Shown here: positions 27,201 through 37,700 of the stretch, piece after piece
How the letters are laid out: every line of letters starts with the position of its first letter
Position numbering within the stretch: the first letter of the stretch is position 1
Assembly (NCBI RefSeq): GCF_030440595.1
Contig: NZ_CP047452.1
Span: 2,728,001 to 2,792,000 of the forward strand
Length of the DNA: 64,000 bases
From: Corynebacterium glucuronolyticum DSM 44120
Lineage (GTDB): Bacteria > Actinomycetota > Actinomycetes > Mycobacteriales > Mycobacteriaceae
Direction of reading: 5' to 3'
Made by a program: the position numbers and the translations under genes
Notes under the pieces: model-generated
The model's input: only the letters and a program-made list of their open reading frames with translations
What the model was told of the DNA's origin: nothing
The model's database searches: none

Positions 27201-29180
27201 GCCTTTACCACCATTCTGGTTGAGATCAAGCTTCCCGAAGAGGCTTGGAGCCTCAACGCCGGTTACCGTGACCTCCTTGATTCCCTTTCCGTCTGCTGCA
27301 TTTGCTGCATGCGGGATGTCATTGATGTTGGCAATACGAGCGATGCCAACCATGTTGGAGCAACCAGGATTCTCTACGCCTCCTTTTGCGGGAGCCTCTG
27401 CAGTTGTCTGGTTCTTACATCCAGTTGTCGCGGTATCGAGGATGATCTCAGGGTGTTTCTTCACATCATCCAACGTCGCGTTGACGACATTGCCGTTCTC
27501 GTCCAGCTTCTTGTACCAGATGTACGTGGTCTCGTAGTACGGGTTGTACTTAGCAGCATCAGAATCCGGGCCGTTCACGCTGACAGCGACGGAGTCAGCG
27601 GCAACCGGGGCACCGTTCACGTAGAGCGTTGCGGTGTAAGTGTCATTGCCGGACTTGGTAAGCGTTGCCTGATCCGGAACGGTCAGCGTAGCAGCCTCAA
27701 AGGGGTTGTTGATGTTGTAGCCAGCGGGGGCAACATCAATGCGGTCCTTGCCGTCAACCTGGACGACCTTGCCGTTCTTGTCGGTCCACTGGATGTAGGC
27801 TTCTTCGCCACCATTCAGGAGTGCCTGAATCTTCGGGGTGACCTTATTGCCTGCGTAGACAACGTCTTCATCGATCTGCAGATCGGTGTTCTCAGGGTCC
27901 GAAACGAGGCCGAAGTGCATGTTTGCCCAGCTGTGACGAGCATCGCGCCAGAGCTGCGGAATGTTCATCGTGGCAGTCGGATCACCGAACATTGGTGCCG
28001 GGTAGGAGGAGTATGCAGGCTGAGTAACCCACTTACCATCGCGCTTTACCTGGACGAACTGGTAGAGGAACTCGTTGTCAAAGTCCTTCTTTTCAAAGCG
28101 TGCGAAGTAACGGCCCTTGTCATCGGTCTCCGCAGCAACGGTTTCTGCGATGAAACCGGGGTTGTTCTTCAGCAGCTCCTGCTGAGCCTTAATGCGCTCG
28201 CCGCGCGGGAGCTTCTCAAGCTTACGGAATTCTGCTACACCCTTATTAGTGAGAATGGAAGTGACGACGCGGGCTTCGCCCTTATCTGCCATGTTCTCAG
28301 CAGTGGACACAGGGAAGGTGATAGTGCCCTGCTCAGTCTTGCCAGTCTCCCACCACACACGGCCGGAAACGGAGCTACGGTCTGCAGAAGACCAGGTATC
28401 GCCGGGGTAGCCGGCCTCATCCACGCGGATGTCTGGCTTACCGTCCGCGCCCTTCTTCACCATGAGGTCAGAGGGCATTTCGTAGGCGAAGATGCCAGTG
28501 AAGGTAAAGGACTGCGGAATGTTCGGCCACCAGCCTGCGCCACCGTTGGATTCATTCATAAATCCGGGCTGCACACCCGGTGCCTGGCGAAGCGTGTACA
28601 GATCGCCGCCGGCAGGTCCCTTCTGGCCTGGGGCAATCCACAGGCGGATGCGAACAACGTACGGCTTGGCGTCAAACTCGTGCGTCACGCCGTTCTTATC
28701 CACGACCTTGGGGTAGTGGAACACGTAGGAACCCGGGCCACCTGCAGTGCCGGGGATATCGGCGGTCTTAGCGCTATAGACAGGAGAAACCCAGCCGTCT
28801 TCATCCATCCACTGGCTGTATACCGTGTAGCCGTTCAGGCGCTCATTGCCCTGGCCGACCGTGGAGAAGTCACCGGTGGTGGAGGAGTAAAGACGACCGC
28901 CGACCATGCCACCGTGGGTAAGGCCACGCTTGCCTTTAACTAGCGCGTAGTTGCCAAGCTGGTCCATATTGGTGATTGCCTTTGAGGCAATACCATCAGC
29001 ATCGATCGGGGCACCCGCAGTTTCTGCGGGTTGTGGCGCGTCTGCTTCTGCAGCGCTTGCGACTGCAGGATTAATTGGTAGAACTGTGGCCGGCGCAACC
29101 TGTGCTACGAGAGACAGGGCCACCAGGCCGGCGGCGATGGAGATACCCTTGCGCCGCTTTCCGTAGGCTCGTTTAGCCAT
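24228..29180 (-). CDS. Giant surface protein with Rib/YPDG and Ig-like repeats
   Basis: The 1650-aa protein has a long signal peptide (KRRKGISIAAGLVALSLVAQVAPA, cleavage near residue 40). A unique N-terminal domain of about 450 residues is shared with the surface protein at 34755-38549. Rib/alpha-like and YPDG repeats follow (VTYADNSYDD, VTYKDGTTETT, VKYPDGSSETI, VTYPDGTTEII). At about 1177-1370 lie Big_6/Ig-like repeats with VNPVKEGDDSISGEAEPGAT. Two hydrophobic segments (about 1500-1520 and 1580-1600) separated by an amphipathic region precede a Pro/Thr/Ser/Glu tail. No LPxTG signal is present. ATG at 29180 follows AAGGAGGGAAG. It is probably an adhesin held in the envelope. Confidence 0.85.
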   Translation of the reverse strand: MAKRAYGKRRKGISIAAGLVALSLVAQVAPATVLPINPAVASAAEADAPQPAETAGAPIDADGIASKAITNMDQLGNYALVKGKRGLTHGGMVGGRLYSSTTGDFSTVGQGNERLNGYTVYSQWMDEDGWVSPVYSAKTADIPGTAGGPGSYVFHYPKVVDKNGVTHEFDAKPYVVRIRLWIAPGQKGPAGGDLYTLRQAPGVQPGFMNESNGGAGWWPNIPQSFTFTGIFAYEMPSDLMVKKGADGKPDIRVDEAGYPGDTWSSADRSSVSGRVWWETGKTEQGTITFPVSTAENMADKGEARVVTSILTNKGVAEFRKLEKLPRGERIKAQQELLKNNPGFIAETVAAETDDKGRYFARFEKKDFDNEFLYQFVQVKRDGKWVTQPAYSSYPAPMFGDPTATMNIPQLWRDARHSWANMHFGLVSDPENTDLQIDEDVVYAGNKVTPKIQALLNGGEEAYIQWTDKNGKVVQVDGKDRIDVAPAGYNINNPFEAATLTVPDQATLTKSGNDTYTATLYVNGAPVAADSVAVSVNGPDSDAAKYNPYYETTYIWYKKLDENGNVVNATLDDVKKHPEIILDTATTGCKNQTTAEAPAKGGVENPGCSNMVGIARIANINDIPHAANAADGKGIKEVTVTGVEAPSLFGKLDLNQNGGKGSGWAGGKGAGNHAADPVIANPEAPNVKKAMSALKLDDSRTESDIAVGIRTNAATVGTAQNVKVRVTYADNSYDDIIARFVYGDETTRPSDEPTAEDRDKFDVSYKNTEAKPTEKASVQPKITTRDEAGNEKAAGAENVTKYEKAGSVEGIDDADWTVDETTGEVSWTPQEGTAPGSYTFPVKVTYKDGTTETTTATFTVKDDAKPVTKRLAYKKTTAPQGEETKVDVPTADGKTLEGASYTMTEADKAQFPWVTVNSDGSLTLNPTADTKEKKGTPKGTYYVPVMVKEANGGEQIVYAEVEVTDEIAKTEKPTVNAPVAGAKKITGTAEKGAEVTVTLPGNKKVKATADKDGNYSVDVPKGVTLKKDDTVTAVATSPNKKQSDPAEAKVTANDAETYSPSYEDATGQAGTKKKVPVKTDKDLPKETTFEIPETAKIPEGWTVEVDPTTGEVSVTPKADIKTNTDATIPVTVKYPDGSSETINLKFTAKPKPVTPVEKTTEKPKVNAVTEGDTEITGKTEPNAKVVVELPDGTTATDKAGEDGTFTVKLPEGKTVPASGTVKTTATAPGKKVSEPTNTEITAKDTTTAPKVNPVKEGDDSISGEAEPGATVTVTLPDGTTATDKAGEDGKFTVKLPEGKTVPASGTVKTTATAPGKKVSEPTNTEITAKDTTTAPEVNPVKEGDDSISGEAEPGATVTVTLPDGTTATDKAGDDGKFSIPVDKSKLKEGDKITVVAEKEGQKPSESTTVTVGQKDQTPGFDTTVQPGPGESKVIPTKDGSKAPAGTTAKVIDGPGTATIDKDGNLVVTPNKDAKPGDKIKVQVTYPDGTTEIITITVGIDMGLCVGASAASAIPLLLLTPIALGLAMDNQQVKDMTAGFGKQLEDINTGIQKTLGIYNPALAQQFKVQVAPHLQNIALAAGFIASIGLLAGVAASQCTVPTEGGLSSDKNADQAKPTASAQPTTEVPVSEEPTSEAPTSELPTPESPAPEA
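25071..25650 (-). repeat. 258-bp intragenic tandem repeat in the surface-protein gene
   Basis: Blocks beginning at GGCCTTGTCG recur at 25071, 25329 and 25587, a 258-bp (86-codon) period. Two complete copies differ by only a few bases and a third is partial. They encode Ig-like modules whose number can change by recombination without breaking the frame. Confidence 0.9.
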
Positions 29181-29317
29181 GTTAAATTCTTCCCTCCTTG
29201 GAGATTTATGTGAACGCGGCCCGTCAAAACCACGTTCGCGTCGCTAGATCTTCCGCGCCAGCTAAGGGCGGTCAATCCGTTGCAGTTGTCTGGTCCAACT
29301 AACACGACTGGGTACAA

Positions 29318-29346
29318 GTGTAACCCAGTTTATTTTCAGCTGCAAT
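29318..29346 (-). promoter_or_regulatory. Promoter of the giant surface protein
   Basis: On the reverse strand TTGCAG (29346-29341) and TACACT (29323-29318) are separated by 17 bases, a good sigma-A type pair, giving a ~130-base leader before ATG 29180. The spacer AAACTGGG block is shared with the promoter of the paralogue at 38665-38693. The rest of the 29181-29620 gap is AT-rich and shows nothing else I can name. Confidence 0.65.
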
Positions 29347-29620
29347 GTACCAATTTCATATTTTTACAGGTAATTTGAATATATCTTTCTGGGGATGAAT
29401 AGCCTCCATTAAGGTGTTTGCACTGTTACTCTGGCCTTTTATTGCAGGCTAAAGGAAAAGTGTGCATCCTTCCCAGGTGAGCTATGTCATACAGGTACCC
29501 GGGGGCAGCTTTCTCAAATAGGTCTAAATTTATTTGTCGGTGGGGGGGGAACTACCCCAAAGCGGAGGGAAAAATTCTCGCGCGAGTGCGGTACGGGGCT
29601 GGCGGGGGGACGTCGACAAG

Positions 29621-31132
29621 CTAAACGGTGAGGACCGACCCGTCCCACGTGGCGACCGCCCCGCGCGTGAACGGGGAGCCCTTAGTCTCTACATCGGCGA
29701 CCCGGAACCACTCCGCGCGGACATCCTCGCGGGTAACCGTGACCAGCATGTATCCGTGCGCATCCAACTCCACGTGGCGGACATGGGGGTTGACGCTGCG
29801 GACGTAGGAGGCGAGGCCCCGGGACGTGGCGCTGCCGGCGGGCAGGCGCAGCTTATCGTCCACATTCGGCGCCGACACGGAGGTGCAGACGAACTCGGGG
29901 GCGATGGGGGCGGAACCGCTTAAGCGGAGTTCGTTGGCCCATTCCGAGTGGATATCCCCCGTGAGGAACACACACCCGGGCGTGCGGGAGACAAGCTCCA
30001 GCAGACGCGCGCGCTCCGCCTGGTAGCCATCCCACTGGTCGGGGTTCAGCGGGAGGCTCCCCATGCCGTGGCCGAGGTACTCCGTCAGCGGCGTGCCGAG
30101 GATCTGCAGCGGGGCCATCATCACCGAGTTGCCGATCAGCTTCCACTGCGCATCCGACGTGGTCAACTGGCGGGTGAGCCACTCGAACTGCTCGGACCCC
30201 AGCATCTGGCGGGTGGGGTCGGAAGACTTGAAGCGCGCGGGGGCGCTGCGATATGTGCGCAGGTCCAGCATGGAGACCTCGGCAAGATCGCCGAAGCGGA
30301 GGCTGCGATAGATATGGCCACCGGCGGACGGGCTCGTCGCGCGGATCGGCATCCACTCCAGGTACGCCTGCATCGCCGCGTCGCGACGCTGAAGATCCAC
30401 GCCGGCCGCCCAGGAATCGTTCGCACACTCGTGATCGTCCCAGGTCACCACCCACGGCACCGCCGCGTGCGCCGCCTGAAGCTCGGCATCGCGGCGGTAG
30501 CGGGCGTAGCGGGTGCGGTAATCCTGCAGCGTCGTGCACTCCCACGTCGGCTCGTGCGGGCGCGTGATGCCGCTCTTGCCCACGTACCTGCCGCTGGCGT
30601 ACTCGTAGAAATAATCGCCAAGGTGGAGAGCCACATCGATCTCGTCGGCGCGGCGGGCGATTTCCGAGTAGGCACTGAAATAACCGCTCTCCATGTTCGC
30701 GCAGGATGTCACAGAGAAGACGGCGCGCTCCGCGTCAGTGGGAGCGGTCTTGGTGCGACCCGTGCGGGAGGTGTCCTCGCCTGCGCGGAACCGGTAGTAG
30801 TACACCGTGCCGGGCGTAAGCCCCGTGACATCGACGTGGACGGTGAAGTCGTGCTCCTCGCGGGCGAGCGCCTCGCCGTGGCGGACGATGGTGCGGAAAT
30901 CCGGCGTGGTGGATACCTCCCAGGCGACTGTTGCTACCGCCTCGTCTGTGGTGAGCCGCGTCCAGATGATGACCGCCGTGGGCAGCGGATCGCCGGAGGC
31001 GACACCGTGCTGGAAGGCGCTGGACGTTTCGTCGTACTCCGAATACTGTGCACGGGCGACACCCATCGTTGCAGCTATTGCGGTTGTCGCCGTGGCTAAG
31101 AACGTCCTGCGCGTGATCCCCATGCCCCTCAT
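29621..31132 (-). CDS. phoD: PhoD-type secreted alkaline phosphatase
   Basis: The 503-aa protein begins with a twin-arginine signal (GITRRTFLATATTAIAATMGVARA), so it is exported folded. A PhoD_N Ig-like domain follows (FQHGVASGDPLPTAVIIWTRL). The metallophosphatase domain comes next, with FSVTSCANMESGYFSAY, LHLGDYFYEYASG, VVTWDDHECANDSW and CVFLTGDIHSEWANEL supplying Asp/His/Asn metal ligands. It hydrolyses phosphodiesters or monoesters outside the cell, using Ca/Fe in the family. The start may be the second Met (31123). Length is normal. Confidence 0.88.
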   Translation of the reverse strand: MRGMGITRRTFLATATTAIAATMGVARAQYSEYDETSSAFQHGVASGDPLPTAVIIWTRLTTDEAVATVAWEVSTTPDFRTIVRHGEALAREEHDFTVHVDVTGLTPGTVYYYRFRAGEDTSRTGRTKTAPTDAERAVFSVTSCANMESGYFSAYSEIARRADEIDVALHLGDYFYEYASGRYVGKSGITRPHEPTWECTTLQDYRTRYARYRRDAELQAAHAAVPWVVTWDDHECANDSWAAGVDLQRRDAAMQAYLEWMPIRATSPSAGGHIYRSLRFGDLAEVSMLDLRTYRSAPARFKSSDPTRQMLGSEQFEWLTRQLTTSDAQWKLIGNSVMMAPLQILGTPLTEYLGHGMGSLPLNPDQWDGYQAERARLLELVSRTPGCVFLTGDIHSEWANELRLSGSAPIAPEFVCTSVSAPNVDDKLRLPAGSATSRGLASYVRSVNPHVRHVELDAHGYMLVTVTREDVRAEWFRVADVETKGSPFTRGAVATWDGSVLTV

Positions 31133-31860
31133 TGTGGTTGGTCAACCGCGCGGTGGCTAGGGTAAAAGCGGTGTTTTCATAAAGAGTTCACGCGGGGTTT
31201 ACTCGCGGGGCCGGTAAGCGGTGGGTAGCACTTCCTGAGCTCATGCCGCCTGGGCGGATTTTGCCTTAAAGAAATATGGATACTAGTCGCACATGTGCGA
31301 CCGACGACCTGGGGAAACACGCGGAGTCGGCGTACGCCACGTAGTTGTGGACGTGTGGGGTTGGTTGGGAATTGTTTCGGGCGCGATGTGGTGGGGTTCC
31401 CCGGGGCGGCACTCTCCAAGAGTCGGCCGGATGTGATTCTCGCTTTTTGGCGAACTGGGGCAAATACGCGAAGTAAAACACGGATTTTGCCTAAAATATT
31501 TGGGTCCCCTTGTCACATTTGCTGCCGAGCTCTCCGGCGCCAGCAAATGGTCACTGCGATGCCTTCGTGGAGGTGTAAAACATCAGCCCTGAATGTATGA
31601 CCACCGGAGGGGTTTGGCTTCGGCACCTCACAGGAAACATGAAGCTCGAAAATCAACCCCGGCAACGCGGGTCCGAAGCCGAGCCTCGCGGGTTGCGTAT
31701 CCGGTGCGACCGGGGAACGGTGGATGGCGTGGTTCGATGGGGCTGACCAATCGCCCGGCGGGCCCGGCGCGCGGAGGAGCTATTGAGGGACTACAGGGCA
31801 ACGCTATGGTTTAGCTTGCGCAGCCAGATTAGGTAGTCAGATTCGGCCATGGACCTCTAC
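31133..31860. other. Gene-free region
   Basis: No ORF here shows a recognisable protein, a ribosome site or plausible codon use. It lies behind the divergent phoD start and continues into the wHTH remnant and repeats at 31.86-32.2 kb. The composition is more AT-rich near 31.4-31.5 kb. I see no RNA gene. Confidence 0.6.
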
Positions 31861-32070
31861 CTACGCAAGCACATACTTTCTGTTCCTACTTGTCGCGGGA
31901 GCAGTTGCGACAATGAGCTCAGATCCAATGAGACGTCGCAGGATCGGTCGGAGCGTGTTTAATTTGATCCCTGTACGCACCGAGATTTCCTTCGCAGATA
32001 AAGGCGCTGCATGCTCAAGAGTGGCAACTACCGCGCCGTCCTTGTCGCGCCCCCATCTTCGATCAGGTCT
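31861..32070 (-). pseudogene. Winged-helix remnant
   Basis: The reverse strand reads DGAVVATLEHAAPLSAKEISV, then RTGIKLNTLRPILRRLIGSELI, then a basic stretch and KYVLA to a stop at 31861. This looks like the C-terminal winged helix of a larger DNA-binding or ATPase protein. Upstream the frame passes into tandem repeats and has no convincing start or first domain, so it is probably a decayed gene end. Confidence 0.45.
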
Positions 32071-32078
32071 GTCAGTGT

Positions 32079-32202
32079 ATCTCTTTTTACAGTGACAGGC
32101 GCGAAAATACAGAGACGGGTGCGAAAATACAGAGACGGGTGCGAAAATACAGAGACGATCGCCCAAAATACAGTGACAGACGCAAAAATACAGAGACGAA
32201 CG
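32079..32202. repeat. Tandem ~20-bp repeats (core AAAATACAGAGACG)
   Basis: The core AAAATACAGAGACG occurs four times with a near copy AAAATACAGTGACA, at about 20-21-base steps between 32103 and 32198. A related TTTACAGTGACAGG lies just before. They directly adjoin the winged-helix remnant. Confidence 0.85.
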
Positions 32203-32356
32203 CCCGCTGGCTCCGCTCGTCCACGAGATCATCCCGTACACGGCCACATTCGGGGTGCCTGGGCGAATTATGCCCACAAATTTGGGCATAATTCGCACGT
32301 TCGCTACTTAGCGCTCCGTCGCCTACTTATGGCCACTGTTGGGGTTGGCGTGGGCG

Positions 32357-34744
32357 CTAGAGCGCACCCTGCAGGAAGGCGGCGATAGCGGCTGCCAGCG
32401 TGCCGATACCGATGACACCGAAGACGATGCCGATGATCGCCTCTGTAGAGAGCCCCTCGTCCGTCGGCTCAGGAGTGGGCTCCGGAGTCGGCTTCTCGTA
32501 GGTCGGGACGGTGGACGGCCGGGTGCGCTGCGGGGAGGCAGTGATGCGGGTCGGCTCCGTCGAGGTCGGCGCGGTGCTGGTGGTCGGCTCCTCGCTCTTC
32601 GACTTCTCCACCGGGCGGACGGCCGTGTCGACGGTCTCCTCGTTGCGGAGCAGGCGCTTGGCATCCTTCTTCTTCTCGGCAGGCGCTTCCTTTACGGCCT
32701 TCTCCAGGTCCTTGCGGGTGAGGTCGAGGACGGGGAGGGTGGCGTTGGCGGTCTGGACGACCTCGCCGGACTGGTTGACAAGGTGCGCGGTGACGGCGAG
32801 GCCGTCGCCGCTGAGCTCGCTCGGGTCGATACGGAACTTCTTCACCGACGCGTTGGCGTCCTCGGCGTCGGTTTCCACGGCGCCGACGGGGTACACCGGC
32901 TCCTTTTGGACGTGGTCGCCGTACTCGAGGAGGACGGAGAACTGGTGCAGGTCAGCGCCCTTGTTGCGCACCTGTACCTCGATGAAGTTATCGTTACGCG
33001 CCTTGACCAACTCGCTGGTGACGATGTCGATGGCGCCCACACCCTTGTTGGCCTCGGCGGAGACGACCTCGAGGTCATGCATGGTGGCCTCGGTGTGCGG
33101 CTTCTCTGGTGCCGGCGGCGGGGTCGGCCGCACGGGTGGGGTGGGCAGGAACATGGAATCAGTGACTGTGCCGATGGGGTAGTTACCGATGGTCAGGTGA
33201 CCCCACTCGGGTTCCACGGTGTACGCACCGGTGAAGCAGCCATTCAGCGGGCACGTGTACGGGACGGTGCTCACTGGATCGGAGTTGGTGGCGAGGTGAT
33301 CCATGTAGTCGAAGAAGCTCCACTGGTACAGGTAGTTCATCACGCTGACATGGTTCGGCACGTAGTTCTTGCCGTTGAGCGGGTTGTCCGGGTAGTACCT
33401 GCCGGCGTGGCCGAAGCCGAGGGTGTGGCCCATCTCGTGAAGGATCGTGTTGCGGACGTGGTCGGAGTTCATGCCCTCAAAGTTGCCGACAGCGAAGCTC
33501 GTGCCGGGCATCTGGCCGAGGCCACTGATGCGGACGGGGGTGCCGGTTGGTTCGCCCCAGAGGTAATCGACAAGGGTGCCGAGGCGGAAGACGGACTGGC
33601 GGGCGCCTTCGACAAGTTTCAGCTGGTCTTTCAGCTTGCCGTGGTCGCCGCCGCCGTCGTAGGTGCCGAAGTAGTACTTCTCGTAGTCCATCCGGGGGCC
33701 GCCGAAGCCGCCGGCCTCGCGGGGCATGCCGAGGACCATGTCGCCGGCATCGATGTGCAGGTTGATGCCATGATCGTCGAAAAGCTTAACGAGGTCCTCG
33801 AGCGCCTTCATCGTCGGGGCGTGGGAACGGGAGTCGAGGCCGGTGCAGTAGGAATAGTCGGTGACCTTGTCGACGTCCGCGCGCGGGCGACCGAAGGCGT
33901 CGAGGCAGCCCTGCGTTTCCATCTCCGATTTCATCCAGTTGAGCTGGAGGAAGATGTCCTTCTTGTGCGGGTCGGCGCCCCAGGCCTGCAGTGGGAGGGT
34001 TTGGCCGTTTTCGAGCGGCACGCCCATCGTCTCCCAGTCATCGGGGAGCCCGTCGCCGTCACTGTCCAGGGCCGATGGCGGGATGGTGAAGGTGAGCTTC
34101 ACGGTCATCGTCATGCTCTGGCCGGGGTCGAGGCGGAGGAATTGCAAGGATCGGGCCAGGTCGTAGTAGTCAAGGCCAGGAGAAATGACGTAGGGATCTT
34201 TCCTCAGCACGATGTTGCGTTGGTTTTTCCAGTTAAAGACGTCCGCAAGAACGTCCTCCCCCGTCGCGCTAAACGACACGCGCGGGGCGTACTCGCCGCC
34301 GCTGAAGTCCACGCCGTCGGGTGTGTAATAGGCATCGCCGGAATTGTTGCCATATCCGATGCCGGTGTAGATGTCCGTCTGCATCTGCTTCGCGGTGTCG
34401 GCGGTATTCGTCACCGTCACCGTGTGCGTGTAGACATCATCGTCGAAGGCGCGGGTGTCCTCTACCTTGACGTTCTTATCCTCGTAGACGTTGACCAGCG
34501 GGTTTTCGCCGGCGGGGACGGAGAAGTTTTCTAGTTTCACTTCCTGCCCGTCGACACGGATCATCGGCAGGGATTGGATGCTCACGTCACCAGCAACCGT
34601 GCCGTCCTTGGTATACGAGAAGGAGGAGCGCTCGGGATCGGAGTTCTGCCGGAAGTCCACGGCACCGGCGCCCGACGGGACGGCGCAGGCGACGGCCAGG
34701 CTGAGCGCGGTGGCAACGGCGGTGAGTTTCTTTGCAATCTTCAT
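32357..34744 (-). CDS. Secreted, membrane-anchored metzincin metalloprotease
   Basis: The 795-aa protein has a signal peptide (KLTAVATALSLAVACAVPSGAGA) and a beta-rich N-terminal domain. A calcium-binding DSDGDGLPDDWE loop lies near residue 225. The protease core has HEMGHTLGFGHAGRYYP, the HExxHxxGxxH zinc motif of metzincins, with SVMNYLYQW after it (Met-turn). A Pro-rich linker, an Ig-like domain, a Thr/Pro/Glu wall-spanning stalk and a C-terminal helix (AIIGIVFGVIGIGTLAAAIAAFL) follow. There is no LPxTG. It begins ten bases behind the upstream surface-protein stop, so the two are one operon, and it may process surface or host proteins. Confidence 0.85.
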   Translation of the reverse strand: MKIAKKLTAVATALSLAVACAVPSGAGAVDFRQNSDPERSSFSYTKDGTVAGDVSIQSLPMIRVDGQEVKLENFSVPAGENPLVNVYEDKNVKVEDTRAFDDDVYTHTVTVTNTADTAKQMQTDIYTGIGYGNNSGDAYYTPDGVDFSGGEYAPRVSFSATGEDVLADVFNWKNQRNIVLRKDPYVISPGLDYYDLARSLQFLRLDPGQSMTMTVKLTFTIPPSALDSDGDGLPDDWETMGVPLENGQTLPLQAWGADPHKKDIFLQLNWMKSEMETQGCLDAFGRPRADVDKVTDYSYCTGLDSRSHAPTMKALEDLVKLFDDHGINLHIDAGDMVLGMPREAGGFGGPRMDYEKYYFGTYDGGGDHGKLKDQLKLVEGARQSVFRLGTLVDYLWGEPTGTPVRISGLGQMPGTSFAVGNFEGMNSDHVRNTILHEMGHTLGFGHAGRYYPDNPLNGKNYVPNHVSVMNYLYQWSFFDYMDHLATNSDPVSTVPYTCPLNGCFTGAYTVEPEWGHLTIGNYPIGTVTDSMFLPTPPVRPTPPPAPEKPHTEATMHDLEVVSAEANKGVGAIDIVTSELVKARNDNFIEVQVRNKGADLHQFSVLLEYGDHVQKEPVYPVGAVETDAEDANASVKKFRIDPSELSGDGLAVTAHLVNQSGEVVQTANATLPVLDLTRKDLEKAVKEAPAEKKKDAKRLLRNEETVDTAVRPVEKSKSEEPTTSTAPTSTEPTRITASPQRTRPSTVPTYEKPTPEPTPEPTDEGLSTEAIIGIVFGVIGIGTLAAAIAAFLQGAL

Positions 34745-34754
34745 TGTGTCTCTC

Positions 34755-37700
34755 CTACTTTCCGTTGATCCATGGTGCGTACGGTGCGATCATGTCTCTC
34801 ACCTGCGGGGGCAGGATTGAGGGGTTGATGCCTACGGCGGCGACCCCGGCGGCGAGCAGCAGGAGCAGGCCGCCGACAACGCCGGTGACGATGCCGACGA
34901 TGCCGCTTGTGGAGGACGAGCCGGTGTCGCCCGGTGAGCCGCCGGAATCGTCGCCGGCGACGGTGATGGTGACCGGGATGGATGTCGTCGACTTGTCGGG
35001 GTAGACGGCTTGGATGGTGGCCTTTGCCTTGGTTCCTGGGGCGGTGCCGTGAGGAGCCTGCGCTTGGATGGAGCCGTCGGCAAGCACCTGGATAGACCAG
35101 CCACGAGGCGCGTCGGTGACGGTGTAGGAGACCTGCTCCGTCGGGTTGCTGCGGGTGATGCCGGCCGCGCGGGTGGTGCCGGAGACGGCGGGGATCGTGT
35201 CGTCCTCGGCGAGGGTGCGGTGGCCGCCCGGGCTCAGGACCTGCACGTTTGCGGTGAGGGTCGTGCCCGTGCCGTCGGGGTAGGTGACCGTGACGGGGAA
35301 GGTGGCGATGGCGGGGAGGGCCGTCGCGTCGGCGGTCAGGGTGAGGGTGCCGTCCGCGGCGAGCGTCGCCTCGGTCAGACCCGCGGGGAGCTGGCCGGGG
35401 AGGGTGAAGGTGGTTCCTCGGGGGAGCTTATCGACGCCGCTGAGTGGGGCCCTGACCTGCGTCCCGGCGCGGAGCTGCGTCTGCTCGTAGAACGGCTGCG
35501 GGGTGGCGGTGTCGACGGTGACCTCGGAGGTGAGCGTGTCCGTCGTGCCGTCGGGGTAGGTGACCAGCAGGTTTACGGTGGCCTTCGCGCCGACCGGGGC
35601 GGCGAACGGCGCGTAGACCGTGACCGTGCCCGAGGCCTGATCAACCGCAGCGATCCAGTCCGCCGGCATCTGCGAGGTGACGGTGAACGTCGTGCGCGCG
35701 GGGAGGGCGGGGTTCGTGGCGGTGACCGGGAGTTTTACGCCGTTGCCCGCGGTGATGTTCGCTGTCGGGGGCAGCGCCGGGGCGTACGTGTCGCTCATCC
35801 GCTTGCCGATGATGCGGACGGTGAGGGTCGTGCGCTCGGGGGCGTGGCCTGCGCGGGTGACGGTGATGGGGACGGCGAGCGTCGTGGGCTGCGCGTCCTG
35901 GGTGGCAGCGACGGTGACCTGGCCTGTTGTTGGGTTGATGGTGATGCCCTGTGCTTCTGCCGGGGTGTCCGCGCTGAGCTCGTACTTCGTGCCCGTGGCG
36001 GGGCGGCGCTCCACGGCCTGCGTCTCGGTGAGGTCCTCGAAAGGCTGGGCGCTCGTAGCGGTCTCGCCGGGGCGGACCCACACCTCCGGGTAGACGGTTC
36101 GGACCTTCGTCGCCAGCCACACGGCTGGGTCGGAGGGGTCGGCGTCCACGCTGTTGGGGTAGCCGTCGCCGTCGGAGTCGGGGTCAGCTTCGACGACTGT
36201 GATAGATGTCAGGACCTCTTCGGAGGAACCATCTGGGTAGGTGACGATAACCGGAATCGTATATTTGCCAGGCGCAACGTCTGGGGCCGGGATCACAGTA
36301 ATAGAGCCATCCTCCGGATTTACCGCCGCCCAATTAGGGCCATACTCGCCCTTCTCAAACTTGGTACCCGCTGGCAGCCTACGACCATCCTGAGTGCGCG
36401 GAGCGGGAATAGTAGTCTGCTCGCCCTGCTTCACAACCGCACGATCGTCATACTTCGGATCAAATTCTCTCGACAGATCCTCCCTTACTGTGACGCGGAC
36501 CGGAACCTCTTCGGAGGAATCATCTGGGTAGGTGACGATGACCGTTGCCAGCATGTCACCCGGCCTGCTGGTGTCGACCGGATCCTTGAAGGAAACCTTC
36601 GTACCCCGCGGCAGATCCTTCAGGTTAGCGATGGAATCCTCAGCCCTCGGAGTCTCACCGGTGTTTACCGTCTGATCTTTGGCCTGCGGATCGTAAATGT
36701 CGGCATTAGTCCTGTCCGAGTTGTTGTCATCTTTGCCCTGGGCGTGGCCGATTACCGGGATTTTATAGGTGGCCTTGCCGTACCTCAGATCCGGGTCTTC
36801 CACCATTAGTGTGATCGGGCCATCAACGCGAATACCTGGGGTGACGCTAACCCTGCCGTCGGAGTCGACAGCGACCGGGATATCATTGCCATCCTCGTCC
36901 ACAGCCTGCACTCCTGTCTGCGCGGTATGATTCCTAACCCACAGCCCGGCATCCTGATCTGCATCGGTCGGCTCGACCTCCTTAGGCGCGCCCTCGACCT
37001 TGGTCTTGGGGGCGACAGCGACAGAGTCGGCGCCAACGATTGCACCGTTGTAGATGAGACGCGCGTTGTATGTATCGTCTTCTGTCACTTCTGGAACGGT
37101 CAGGGTTGCCTCTTCAAGCGGGTTAGCAAGGTTGTGACCACCGGATACCGGGATCTTCTCCTCACCCTTGGAGCCGTCGAGCTTGATCGGCTCGCCCTTG
37201 GAGTTGTACCACTGAACGTAGGCATCCTCGCCGGGGTTCGCGTACGTAGCGATCTTCGGTATAAGCCTGTCGCCCTCCTTACCGATCTCCGGATCAATCT
37301 GCAGCACGTTTTCCGTGGGCTGGTGAACAAGACCAAAGTGCATGTTCACCCAGTTGTGGCGGACAACCTGCCACAACTGCGGAATATTCATCAAGGCATT
37401 CGGCTTTCCGTACATCGGAACAATGTATGAAGAGTACGCAGGCTGTGTCACCCACTTACCACCGCGCTTGACCTGCACAAACTGGTACAGATACTTGTTG
37501 TCAAAGTCCTTCTTATTGAAACGAGCGAAGTATTCACCGTTCTCATCGGTCTCGGCCGCAACGGTCTCCGCAATGTACTCATGGTGTGCCTTCAGCAGCT
37601 CCTGCTGCTTCTTCAGACGCTCACTACGGGGAAGGTTATTAACCTCCGTGAAGGCTGCAACACCATCGTCGGTGAGAATAGACGTGATAACGCGAGCGTC

